A DNA stretch of 64,000 nucleotides from NCBI RefSeq assembly GCF_000155975.1, contig NZ_GG730299.1, forward strand, positions 1,830,882 through 1,894,881. The letters run 5' to 3'. The position numbers and the translations under genes were made by a program. Below are positions 10,269-18,217 of the stretch, in pieces (positions within the stretch are counted from its first letter, which is position 1; every line of letters starts with the position of its first letter). This DNA comes from Citrobacter youngae ATCC 29220. Lineage in GTDB: Bacteria > Pseudomonadota > Gammaproteobacteria > Enterobacterales > Enterobacteriaceae. The notes beneath the pieces were generated by a model. That model was not told the DNA's origin, searched no databases, and saw only the letters and a program-made list of their open reading frames with translations.

Positions 10269-10976
10269 CTACCCTGTCGTTTTAATACCGAACTCGCTCT
10301 GGAGTTTGCGGATCCCAAGTGAGGTAAAGGTGACGTGGCGGCTACCGGTTTGCGTTTTAATCCACTTTTGTTCGGTAAACCAGCGCAGAAGCGTTGCGCC
10401 AAGCACGCCGCCGGGGTGGTAACGTCGTTCACTCCAGTCCAGACAACCGCAGGTTAATTTCCGCCGTGATGAGCCAGCAAAGAGGACGATCCCCATTTCC
10501 GTTAGCTTTTCCTGCCCAAGTTCAGTTAGCGTTTCCCCCTCCGGCGTTAACCACTGACGGGAAACCAGCGTATCAAACAGCCTCACCGCGACTTCTCCGG
10601 CGAGATGATCGTAGCAGGTACGGGCATGCCGCAAGCTTAGCGGCGTGGTGATTTTTCGCGGTGTTGATGCCGCCCACGCCACGCCCATCAGTCGCTCCAG
10701 CAGTTCGGCGATATCCGCGCCTGCGAGGCGAAAATAACGATGCCTGCCCTGAGCGAGCGCCACCACGAAATGTTGTTCGCACAAACGCGCCAGATGCGCG
10801 CTGGCGGTCGAAGGGGACACATCCGCGACTGCGCTGAGTTCGGTCGCGGTCCAGGCGCGACCATCCATCAGCGCGCACAGCATACGCGAGCGCGATTTAT
10901 CGGCCATGACCGCCGCAGTGAGCGCCATTTGCGACTCCAGTTCACCCTCTTCTTCACTTAACATCACTGATGCCAT
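10269..10976 (-). CDS. ArsR-family winged-helix regulator with C-terminal CxC motif
   Basis: Predicted DNA-binding protein of 235 residues. Residues about 20-95 form an ArsR-type winged helix (ADKSRSRMLCALMDGRAWTATELS, then SPSTASAHLARL as recognition helix). The longer C-terminal half contains a Cys176-Gly-Cys178 motif followed by LDWSERRYHPGG. The length is about twice that of minimal ArsR sensors. The CxC could sense a thiol, metal or sulfur species, but that is inference. ATG 10976 is chosen because AGAGGTC precedes it; an upstream in-frame ATG at 11018 lacks a good ribosome site. It lies 68 bases after the exporter gene on the same strand and probably shares its transcript. Confidence 0.8.
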   Translation of the reverse strand: MASVMLSEEEGELESQMALTAAVMADKSRSRMLCALMDGRAWTATELSAVADVSPSTASAHLARLCEQHFVVALAQGRHRYFRLAGADIAELLERLMGVAWAASTPRKITTPLSLRHARTCYDHLAGEVAVRLFDTLVSRQWLTPEGETLTELGQEKLTEMGIVLFAGSSRRKLTCGCLDWSERRYHPGGVLGATLLRWFTEQKWIKTQTGSRHVTFTSLGIRKLQSEFGIKTTG

Positions 10977-11044
10977 AGCGACCTCTTTGGCTCTGAATAT
11001 CTGAATTAACGATGCCATGAAAGCGCCCTAAAGTCACCGAAGGG

Positions 11045-11800
11045 TCACGCCGCACGCACCATCATCTCCACACCCAGTCCGAGCAGGCACAACAGAAAGC
11101 AGCGTTTAAACACCAGCGGAGAAATAACCCGTCGCACACGAGTCCCCATCCACTGCCCCATCAGCGCAGGAACAATGGCCAGAGCCGATAAGCTTAGCGA
11201 CTGCACGGGCAGCGCGTTGTGCCACCACAGTCCGAGCGCTAACGCCAGCGTTGAAAACGTGAAAGAGATCCCCAGCGCCTGCACCAGTTCATCTTTTTCA
11301 AAACCCAGGGATTGGATCCAGGGCACCGCGGGCATCACAAACACGCCGGTTCCGCCCGTCAGCAAACCGGTAACGAATCCAACGACAAGGGAGTACGGTT
11401 TTTCACGTTGCGGGCTCACTGCGATCGTCTTTCCCGCCAGCGTCCAGAGAGCGTAAGCCACCAGCGCCACGCCGAGCGCAAACTGGGTACGGGCCGTGTC
11501 GCCGCCGCTAATCCAGGCGCTGGCAAGCAGCGTCGCCACAACCACCGTCAACAGCATTGGCCACAGCCGTTTGAGTAATCTGCGAGTATTACCACCGCCG
11601 CCAAACTGGAATAAATTACTTATCAGCGAGGGTAATAGCAGCATGGCCGCCGCGGCAACGGGCGAAATAAGCGATCCGAGGATCCCCATCGCCACGGTGG
11701 GTAATCCCATTCCGGTGACCCCTTTCACCATTCCGGCGAGAACAAACGTGGCGGCAATCATCATTACCAGAGAAGGTCCAAACGCTAAAGAACTCGTCAT
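11045..11800 (-). CDS. TauE/SafE-family sulfite/sulfonate exporter-like membrane protein
   Basis: An integral membrane protein of 251 residues with about eight hydrophobic segments. The two internal TauE/SafE repeats are recognisable: GMVKGVTGMGLPTVAMGIL near the N terminus and GFVTGLLTGGTGVFVMPAVP at about residues 140-160. Family members (DUF81) are proposed to export sulfite, sulfoacetate or related anions; the actual substrate here is unknown. ATG 11800 has AGGA upstream. It lies directly downstream of the scs terminator, with its own start after a gap of about 100 bases. Its partner is the ArsR-type regulator. Confidence 0.82.
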   Translation of the reverse strand: MTSSLAFGPSLVMMIAATFVLAGMVKGVTGMGLPTVAMGILGSLISPVAAAAMLLLPSLISNLFQFGGGGNTRRLLKRLWPMLLTVVVATLLASAWISGGDTARTQFALGVALVAYALWTLAGKTIAVSPQREKPYSLVVGFVTGLLTGGTGVFVMPAVPWIQSLGFEKDELVQALGISFTFSTLALALGLWWHNALPVQSLSLSALAIVPALMGQWMGTRVRRVISPLVFKRCFLLCLLGLGVEMMVRAA

Positions 11801-11903
11801 GTTGCGCTTTCCTGCAAAGAGAAGGTGACCCACTCTGGACGTTAATCACCGGACTTGCTTCGCCAGACAACGAAATATGCCCTCCCGGTTTACCGACGAC
11901 ACC

Positions 11904-11929
11904 ATAAAAAATGCCGGGTTTCCCCGGCA
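11904..11929 (-). terminator. Terminator of the scsABCD operon
   Basis: On the minus strand a perfect TGCCGGG-GAAA-CCCGGCA hairpin is followed by six Ts, seven bases past the scsD stop. It separates scs transcription from the exporter/regulator pair. Confidence 0.92.
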
Positions 11930-11935
11930 CGAATC

Positions 11936-12442
11936 TCAAAACGTTTTCGCCCACCACAGCCGAAGCTTCATGCCCCAGTAGCTGGTCCAGCCGCTGGTTG
12001 TGGACACCACGCGACCTTGCGACATCACCACCAGCGTGGGGGTGACGCTAATTGCCCAACTGCGGGAGATTGCCCCGTCCGCATCATTGATGACCGGAAA
12101 GTCCACGCCTTTACGCAACAGCCAGCGGGATACTTCCGCTTCGCTCCCGGAGCGTAGCGCAATGGTCATCACGTTTTCCCCTTCCGAGCGCAGCCTGGCG
12201 ACTTCCGGCGTCGTGAAGCGACACACGCCGCACCAGCTTGCCCAGAAATAGAGCAATACCGGCTCGTCTTGACTGAGCGTCGCCAGCGTGACGGTTTCCC
12301 CGTCCAGCGTTTGTAAAGGCGTACTGTCAAACGAGGCGGGGAGCTGCGGTGCGCGCCAGGCATCCATCAGCAGCATCGCCCCGGCTAACAACACCAGTAA
12401 GATCGCCCCTTCGCGCAGCCAGCGGCGCAGTTTACTGACCAT
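11936..12442 (-). CDS. scsD: Membrane-anchored thioredoxin-like protein ScsD
   Basis: Suppressor-of-copper-sensitivity protein D, 168 residues. A single N-terminal membrane anchor (about residues 12-28, GAILLVLLAGAMLLMDAW) is followed by a TlpA/thioredoxin fold carrying the active site FWASWCGVC (about residues 67-75). The cis-proline loop appears as VTPTLVV. It is predicted to face the periplasm and act as a reductase or partner of ScsB. The start overlaps the scsC stop by 11 bases, so translation is probably coupled. It is last in the scsABCD operon. Confidence 0.93.
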   Translation of the reverse strand: MVSKLRRWLREGAILLVLLAGAMLLMDAWRAPQLPASFDSTPLQTLDGETVTLATLSQDEPVLLYFWASWCGVCRFTTPEVARLRSEGENVMTIALRSGSEAEVSRWLLRKGVDFPVINDADGAISRSWAISVTPTLVVMSQGRVVSTTSGWTSYWGMKLRLWWAKTF

Positions 12443-13055
12443 TGGCTGCCGCCAGTTTTTCTTTTACGACTTCTTCCAGCGTTTCCCACGGTACCGCGCC
12501 GGGGATGAGTTCATCGCCAACGATCGTCGCGGGGGTGCCCTGCACGCCCACCAGCCGCGCCAGTTGCAGGTTAGTACTCAGCGTTTCAGCGCTTTGCGCA
12601 TCCAGCGTCACCGGAGTGGCTCCCGCTTTTTCCTGCGCCTGTTTGATACTCACATCGGTATGGTACCCCTTCTTCTGCATCAGCTTTTCATGCAGCGCCA
12701 GAAACTGCTGCGGATGCTCACGCCAGGTCATCAGTGCGGTCCGCGCCGACAGCTCCGAACTTTCACCTTTAAACGGCAGCGGTTTAATGACCACCGCCAC
12801 GTCAGGGTATTTCTGCACAATTTTCTCCAGCATCGGATCCAACTGTTTGCAGTATGGACAGTTGTAGTCGGTAAAGTTTATCAACGTCAGTTTCGCCTGC
12901 TTTGCGCCAATACGCGGACTGTTAGGATCGTTAAACAGGGCTTCCTGGATAAGCGCTTCAATTTGCTTTTCCTGTTCCGGAGTAAATGGCGCAGGCTCTT
13001 TTGCCACGCTGACGGCGGAAAACAGGCTTAACAGCAGAACAATCATCATTTTCAT
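12432..13055 (-). CDS. scsC: Periplasmic DsbA/DsbG-like thiol oxidoreductase ScsC
   Basis: The 207 residues comprise a signal peptide (MKMMIVLLLSLFSAVSVA, 18 residues), a short charged N-terminal extension of the kind used for trimerisation in some ScsC proteins, and a thioredoxin fold with a DsbA-like helical insert. The active site is CPYC in DYNCPYCKQL (Cys about residues 70 and 73), and the cis-Pro loop is GTPATI. In Salmonella, ScsC confers copper tolerance and protects periplasmic thiols; ScsB keeps it reduced. The start overlaps the scsB stop (ATGA). Confidence 0.94.
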   Translation of the reverse strand: MKMMIVLLLSLFSAVSVAKEPAPFTPEQEKQIEALIQEALFNDPNSPRIGAKQAKLTLINFTDYNCPYCKQLDPMLEKIVQKYPDVAVVIKPLPFKGESSELSARTALMTWREHPQQFLALHEKLMQKKGYHTDVSIKQAQEKAGATPVTLDAQSAETLSTNLQLARLVGVQGTPATIVGDELIPGAVPWETLEEVVKEKLAAANGQ

Positions 13056-14932
13056 GGGGTTACTCCTTTAGCATCAGTCAACGTCTGTAGCACCGCATCG
13101 CGGGTTAACAACGTTGGCAACGCCTGACCGTCCGGCAGGCCGGGGCCATAAATTTGGTTATACGGCACAGCAACCTGGCCGCGTTTTTTCAGAAATTCGG
13201 TGATGGCTGCAGAAGGCAGCGTCCAGTCGCCACGTAGCGCCACCACGTCCGGCTGCTGCAGCGCGGCCTGGACGTCTTCTTTCTGCAAAACGTTGTATTT
13301 ATTTACCTTGCAGGTAATGCACCAGTCAGCAGTGACGTCAATGAACACACGTTTGTGTTGCGCCAGCGCATCTTCAATCGCCTGCTCGCTAAGCGGTTGC
13401 CAGTTCACGCTCTCTTTAGCGGTACTTTGCCCGGTCAACCCTAAGTGCGGGAGCAGCAACGTCGCAAGCCAGATAGCCGAACCCAGCATCATCACGCCAA
13501 GAAGGCGCCGCAAAATATTCATCCAGCGCCCCGGTCGCGGCAGGCGCAGCGCCAGACCGGGACGCAGGGCCACCAGCAGCCACGGCAGGCTCATTCCCAC
13601 TCCCAGCGCGATAAACAGCCCCCACAGCGTCGGCAATGAGGCCGTCAGCGCCACCGCCACCGCCGTTCCCAGAAACGGCGCACTGCACGGCGTGGCGAGC
13701 AGGGTCGCAAACGCCCCCTGCCAGAAATGCCCCGACAGACCGTTGCCGCCGTGAGTCGCCAGCGTGGTGGTCATCGCCGAAGGCAAGCGGAATTCAAACC
13801 ACCCGAACAGGCTGGCGCTAAACGTCAGCATCACCACCACCATAACGCCAATGAACCACGGATTCTGGAACTGGATCCCCCAGCCGAGCGCCTGATGGGT
13901 TAAACGCAGCACCGTCATCAATAACGCCAGGGTCATAAAGGAGACCAGTATTCCGGCTACCGATGCGAGGAACTGACGGCGAATCTGGCGACGGCTTTTT
14001 TCCTCAACCAGTAAAATCGAACCCAGCTTCATGCCCAGCACCGGTAACACGCAGGGCATCAGGTTGAGGATCAACCCGCCCAGTAACGCCATTAGCGCTA
14101 CCTGCCACAGCGGGAGTGAGGCGTTATCACCGGCTGGCGCTTCGCCAATAGCCAGACGGCTTTCCTGCGCAACGCCGTTATCGGCCAGCACCAGCGTGAC
14201 CGACTTACCGCGTAGATCCGGCGCGCCTTCTCCCCAGCTATCATGTACAGGTACCGTGGCGCGTAGCGTTTCCCCGTCGACATGGATTTGCGGCATGCCA
14301 AAATCCGCATCATCAACGGTATCCAGATACAGCCCTGGCGCAGTCCAACCCCCGGCGCGTTGCGCCTCAACGACCAGTTCTCCGGCTCGCGCCCCGGCTC
14401 GAAGAGAGTCTGTCAGGCCGCTGGCGAGCGGAACCTGCCCCATTGCCTGAGCATAGTCATGCGCAAAAGTCGGGTCCTGGGTTGTGGGCGTTACGGAAAA
14501 AGGAAAATCCGTCAACAGGCAAACGTTGCTACAGGTGGATAGCGTCAACACGCCGCTAAGCGTGGCGGGCGATCTGCCGCGCACAACCATTGGGAACGTC
14601 ACCCGATCGTGATACCCCTGGGTGGTGATATTGGCGACCTCAAAACGTGCAGGGGTTGGCCAGAACCAGTCGACCGCAGCCATTTCGCCATTCCAGGCGA
14701 TAGACGGCGCGACGCCCCCCTCGCCCGGCGAACGCCAGTAGGTTTTCCAGCCATCTTCCAGTTTAACATCCAGCAGCAGACGGGTTTCGCCAGATGCGGA
14801 CGTGTCAGCACGTAGCCGCACGCTGGCGTGATCGTTATCAGGTGAACGCAGCCAGCCGGGTTCAGCCGCCCAGGATATGGGCAGCCATAGCAATAACAGA
14901 CAGAGCAACGCCTGCCTGAATACAGTTATCAT
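13052..14932 (-). CDS. scsB: Transmembrane electron carrier ScsB (DsbD-like)
   Basis: The 626 residues contain a signal peptide (ending near SWA, residue 22) and a large N-terminal periplasmic domain. A central membrane domain bears the two reactive-cysteine motifs LMPCVLPVLG and ATPCSAPFLG, typical of DsbD/CcdA. A C-terminal thioredoxin domain has ADWCITCKVN. It should pass electrons from cytoplasmic thioredoxin to ScsC and ScsD. The N-terminal domain is unlike that of DsbD, which distinguishes ScsB. It lies 48 bases downstream of scsA and overlaps scsC by 4 bases. Confidence 0.95.
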   Translation of the reverse strand: MITVFRQALLCLLLLWLPISWAAEPGWLRSPDNDHASVRLRADTSASGETRLLLDVKLEDGWKTYWRSPGEGGVAPSIAWNGEMAAVDWFWPTPARFEVANITTQGYHDRVTFPMVVRGRSPATLSGVLTLSTCSNVCLLTDFPFSVTPTTQDPTFAHDYAQAMGQVPLASGLTDSLRAGARAGELVVEAQRAGGWTAPGLYLDTVDDADFGMPQIHVDGETLRATVPVHDSWGEGAPDLRGKSVTLVLADNGVAQESRLAIGEAPAGDNASLPLWQVALMALLGGLILNLMPCVLPVLGMKLGSILLVEEKSRRQIRRQFLASVAGILVSFMTLALLMTVLRLTHQALGWGIQFQNPWFIGVMVVVMLTFSASLFGWFEFRLPSAMTTTLATHGGNGLSGHFWQGAFATLLATPCSAPFLGTAVAVALTASLPTLWGLFIALGVGMSLPWLLVALRPGLALRLPRPGRWMNILRRLLGVMMLGSAIWLATLLLPHLGLTGQSTAKESVNWQPLSEQAIEDALAQHKRVFIDVTADWCITCKVNKYNVLQKEDVQAALQQPDVVALRGDWTLPSAAITEFLKKRGQVAVPYNQIYGPGLPDGQALPTLLTRDAVLQTLTDAKGVTP

Positions 14933-14980
14933 AGTTTTTCTCCGTGAATAATTATCTAACAGTCAGCAACGGCCGAACTG

Positions 14981-15343
14981 TCATTCACGGAAGACGCAAA
15001 ACCGCAGATGTACCCTGAGAGTGGGCGGCGAGATGGCTCGCGGTGGGAAAAAAGGTAAACGAAACGCCCGTACCGGCGCCAGCAGCGACAGCAGCAGGCA
15101 CAGCGCCAGAATCATGCCCTCAAACAGTACCGGCGGCGCAGCCAGTAACGACTTCGCGCTCAGTTCACAAGGGGTAACGGGGGTGGCTTCATCAGGCTGC
15201 GCTTGTTCGCTTACGACAACGCTTGTGGCAACGGTGTTCATCTGCAACGCGTGCAGGCCCGCCATGCGTTGCGCGGTACAAACCATCACCACAACGCATG
15301 CCAGACAGAGGAACCACCATCCCATCCGTTGACGTTTCGCCAT
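14981..15343 (-). CDS. scsA: ScsA, small membrane protein of the copper-sensitivity suppressor operon
   Basis: A 120-residue protein with an N-terminal hydrophobic segment (about residues 8-24) and a second at about 73-92 (FEGMILALCLLLSLLAPV). It has no thioredoxin motif and no known catalytic residues; its role in Salmonella is linked to copper/peroxide tolerance but the mechanism is unclear. It is the first gene of scsABCD. GAGGG precedes the ATG, and its promoter region (15344-15415) has two overlapping inverted repeats. Confidence 0.9.
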   Translation of the reverse strand: MAKRQRMGWWFLCLACVVVMVCTAQRMAGLHALQMNTVATSVVVSEQAQPDEATPVTPCELSAKSLLAAPPVLFEGMILALCLLLSLLAPVRAFRLPFFPPRAISPPTLRVHLRFCVFRE

Positions 15344-15384
15344 TCTACCCTCACTGATTGATGCGGGTTATCTTAGCCACTGGC

Positions 15385-15413
15385 AAGGTTTTGGCAACCT
15401 TTACCCTGTAAAG
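15385..15413. promoter_or_regulatory. Overlapping inverted repeats upstream of scsA
   Basis: Bases 15385-15401 form AAGGTT-N5-AACCTT, and 15399-15413 form CTTTAC-CCT-GTAAAG; the two palindromes share three bases. They lie 42-70 bases upstream of scsA in the scsA/cbpA divergent region. The scs genes are copper-induced in Salmonella (CpxR has been implicated), and GTAAA is a CpxR half-site, but the inverted rather than direct arrangement does not match a canonical CpxR box. Which regulator binds is open. Confidence 0.45.
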
Positions 15414-15590
15414 TTATGTCGGCGCAGAAAAAGCCCCCGGTTAAAACGGCAGGCGATATTTATTCCCGTCATACCGCCGGTCCCCTTTCATGGTTGGCAT
15501 TCGCCGTTATCAGGATTACCCTAAACTTAGCGGTGATACCTGTTGTCAGGGTTCACCTTCTGCAAGTGTTGATTTACACGAGAGAACGCT

Positions 15591-16511
15591 ATGGAATTAA
15601 AGGATTATTACGCCATTATGGGCGTGAAACCGACAGACGATCTCAAGACAATCAAGACCGCCTATCGTCGACTCGCCCGTAAATACCATCCTGATGTCAG
15701 CAAAGAGACTGACGCAGAAGCCCGCTTCAAAGAGGTTGCTGAAGCCTGGGAAGTTCTGAGTGATGAACAGCGACGCGCCGAGTATGACCAGCTGTGGCAG
15801 CACCGCAACGATCCGCAGTTTAACCGCCAATTCCAGCAAGGAGAGGGGCAAAGCTATAGCGCCGAAGATTTCGACGATATCTTCTCCTCCATTTTTGGTC
15901 AGCATGCGCGCCAGTCGCGCCAGCGTCATGCCAGCCGCGGGCACGATATCGAAATTGAAGTTGCTGTGTTCCTCGAAGAAACGCTTACCGAGCATAGCCG
16001 CACTATCAGTTATAACCTGCCGGTCTACAATGCCTTCGGCATGGTTGAACGGGAAATTCCCAAAACGCTGAATGTGAAAATTCCGGCTGGCGTCGGTAAC
16101 GGTCAGCGTATACGTCTGAAAGGCCAGGGCACCCCCGGTGAAAACGGAGGGCCGAACGGTGATTTGTGGCTGGTGATTCATATTGCGCCGCATCCGCTGT
16201 TCGATATCGTGAATCAGGATCTGGAAGTGGTCGTTCCCCTTGCGCCGTGGGAAGCCGCTCTCGGCGCGAAAGTGACCGTTCCGACGCTGAAAGAAAGCAT
16301 TCTGCTGACCATTCCTGCGGGCAGCCAGGCCGGGCAGCGGTTACGCATCAAAGGTAAAGGCCTGGTGAGTAAAAAACACACCGGCGATTTATATGCGGTA
16401 ATCAAAATCGTTATGCCGCCGAAACCTGACGACGCCAGCGCCGCGCTGTGGCAACAGCTGGCGGATGCACAAAAAACCTTTGATCCGCGCAGAGAGTGGG
16501 GGAAAGCATAA
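15591..16511 (+). CDS. cbpA: Curved DNA-binding protein CbpA (DnaJ-like co-chaperone)
   Basis: Type II J-domain co-chaperone that stimulates DnaK and also binds curved DNA and condenses the nucleoid in stationary phase. The 306 residues start with a J domain containing the essential His33-Pro34-Asp35. A Gly/Phe-poor linker and two C-terminal substrate-binding beta domains (for example [18 protein letters not shown]) follow. There is no zinc-finger domain, which separates it from DnaJ. It is translationally coupled to cbpM through TAATG. Confidence 0.97.
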   Translation: MELKDYYAIMGVKPTDDLKTIKTAYRRLARKYHPDVSKETDAEARFKEVAEAWEVLSDEQRRAEYDQLWQHRNDPQFNRQFQQGEGQSYSAEDFDDIFSSIFGQHARQSRQRHASRGHDIEIEVAVFLEETLTEHSRTISYNLPVYNAFGMVEREIPKTLNVKIPAGVGNGQRIRLKGQGTPGENGGPNGDLWLVIHIAPHPLFDIVNQDLEVVVPLAPWEAALGAKVTVPTLKESILLTIPAGSQAGQRLRIKGKGLVSKKHTGDLYAVIKIVMPPKPDDASAALWQQLADAQKTFDPRREWGKA

Positions 16512-16804
16512 TGGCTAATGTCACCGTCACCTTTACCATTACTGAATTTTGTCTGTACACCGGTGTTTCCGAAGAGGAACTGCATGAGATTGTCGGCTTA
16601 GGGGTGATTGAACCTCATGACGACGAGACCTTTGACGATCATGCGCTGACCGTAATGCGACGCGCGGTACGCCTGCGCCAGGAACTGGAGCTTGACTGGC
16701 CGGGGATTGCCGTTGCGCTGACGTTGTTAGAAGAGAACGCGCAGTTGCGTCAGGAAAACCGGCTGCTGCGCCAACGGCTGTCTCGTTTTATCGCGTATTC
16801 ATGA
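16511..16804 (+). CDS. cbpM: CbpA modulator CbpM
   Basis: Specific inhibitor of CbpA that binds its J domain and blocks both co-chaperone and DNA-binding activities. The 97 residues ([20 protein letters not shown]) are MerR-HTH-like, with a C-terminal leucine-rich helix [19 protein letters not shown]. The ATG at 16511 overlaps the cbpA stop by one base (TAATG). Confidence 0.95.
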   Translation: MANVTVTFTITEFCLYTGVSEEELHEIVGLGVIEPHDDETFDDHALTVMRRAVRLRQELELDWPGIAVALTLLEENAQLRQENRLLRQRLSRFIAYS

Positions 16805-16890
16805 TAAGACCCGGTTGACCGGGGCTGCCTGAAATAACTATCGCCGCAGGTCACAAACCACATCGGATAGTAGACGTTGACCCAGAATGC

Positions 16891-16923
16891 ATGGCGGTTC
16901 CTGATTGCACCAGGAACCGCCAT
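16891..16923. terminator. Perfect 13-bp hairpin between cbpM and the dehydrogenase operon
   Basis: ATGGCGGTTCCTG (16891-16903) and its exact complement (16911-16923) enclose a 7-base loop. It lies between two convergent operons (cbpAM and the cytochrome gene). Neither flank has a long T-run, so it may be a bidirectional transcription barrier or an mRNA 3'-end protector rather than a textbook terminator. Confidence 0.6.
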
Positions 16924-16926
16924 CTG

Positions 16927-18204
16927 TTACTGCTGTTTTGTTTCTTGCAGATCCTTACGCAATTTCTTCACGTCGTCTGCCGTTACCGCTGGCGCGTTGT
17001 TACCCCAACTGCTGCGCACAAAGGTCAGCAGTGAGGCCACCTGTTTGTCATCCAGACGCCAGGCGAAATCCGGCATGGTTAGCCCGGTGGGCGCATCCTG
17101 CGTGACCGCCATTTGCCCTCCCCGCAGCACCACGCTGATTAACGATGACGGATCGTCGCTCAGCACCGCGGAGTTATGCGCCAGCGCCGGGAAGGTTTTC
17201 GCATATCCCTGACCATCAATACGGTGACAGGCCGAACAGTTATCCATATATTCCTGCGCGCCGGGTTTACTCATGTCGCCCTTAATCAGCGCCAGTGACG
17301 TTTCAGTATCGGCTTTTGGCGCCACGGCCTGCGGATCGGAAGATTTCAGCGACTTCAGATACACGGCCACCGCAGCAAGATCGTCATCGCTCAAATGCTG
17401 GGTACTGTGCGCCACTACGTCAGTCATGGAACCAAATGCCGCGCTGTTATCGGTACGACCGGTCTTCAGGAATTCAGTAATTTCCTGCGCCGACCAGCGA
17501 CCCAGCCCGCTTTTCACGTTTCCGGTGAGATCCGGTGCATGCCAACCCTCCAGCGTACCGCCGGTCAGATAAGCAGCCCCATTCTGATCCAGCGCTTTTT
17601 CCTGAAAACCGATCCCGCGCGGCGTATGACAGGTTCCGCAGTGCGCCAGCCCCTGCACCAGATAAGCGCCACGATTCCACTGCGCGCTCTGAGCGCCATC
17701 CGGCATAAAGACCGCATCATCATGAAATATCCCATTCCAGATAGATAACGGCCAGCGCATACTTAGCGGCCAGGGAATATCGCTATCGCGATTTTGCTGT
17801 TTTACCGCGGGCACCTGCTGCATAAAAAAGTCATACAGGATATGCATGTCCCGATCGGTAATTTTGGCATAGGAGGTATACGGCATAGCGGGATAGAGAT
17901 TGCGCCCATCCTTCGCCACCCCTTCACGTACCGCTTTGACAAAATCTTCGTAGCGATAGTTACCGATCCCGGTCTCTTTATCCGGCGTAATATTGGTTGA
18001 GTAGACCGCTCCGATTGGCGTACTCATTTTAAGGCCGCCAGCGTAAGCCTTGCCGCCCGCAGCGGTATGACAGGCGACGCAATCGCCCGCCGCCGCCAGC
18101 TGTTGTCCCTGGCTGAGGTTCTGGCTGGTGGTTCCTGCCTGAACGGCGGAGGCCAGTAAAGCCAGCGGCAGTACCGGGAGCAACGCTTTCCATTGAATCG
18201 TCAT
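16927..18204 (-). CDS. Periplasmic tri-heme cytochrome c subunit of a gluconate 2-dehydrogenase-type enzyme
   Basis: The 425 residues comprise a signal peptide (MTIQWKALLPVLPLALLASAVQA, 23 residues) and three cytochrome c domains. Heme sites are CVACH at 42-46, CGTCH at 189-193 and CSACH at 323-327. This domain order is that of the cytochrome subunit of FAD-dependent alcohol, sorbitol and gluconate dehydrogenases, which hands electrons from the flavin subunit to ubiquinone. ATG 18204 is chosen because it opens the signal peptide and has GGGAGGGA upstream; the frame extends further 5' into the preceding gene without support. It is third in the operon. Confidence 0.9.
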   Translation of the reverse strand: MTIQWKALLPVLPLALLASAVQAGTTSQNLSQGQQLAAAGDCVACHTAAGGKAYAGGLKMSTPIGAVYSTNITPDKETGIGNYRYEDFVKAVREGVAKDGRNLYPAMPYTSYAKITDRDMHILYDFFMQQVPAVKQQNRDSDIPWPLSMRWPLSIWNGIFHDDAVFMPDGAQSAQWNRGAYLVQGLAHCGTCHTPRGIGFQEKALDQNGAAYLTGGTLEGWHAPDLTGNVKSGLGRWSAQEITEFLKTGRTDNSAAFGSMTDVVAHSTQHLSDDDLAAVAVYLKSLKSSDPQAVAPKADTETSLALIKGDMSKPGAQEYMDNCSACHRIDGQGYAKTFPALAHNSAVLSDDPSSLISVVLRGGQMAVTQDAPTGLTMPDFAWRLDDKQVASLLTFVRSSWGNNAPAVTADDVKKLRKDLQETKQQ

Positions 18205-18217
18205 GTTAATCCCTCCC

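Noticed and set aside
10184..10432. An 82-codon open frame overlapping the 3' end of the ArsR-type gene
   Set aside because: Mostly a frame-shadow of the regulator gene with an Arg/Ser-rich translation; it ends in the agp promoter region.
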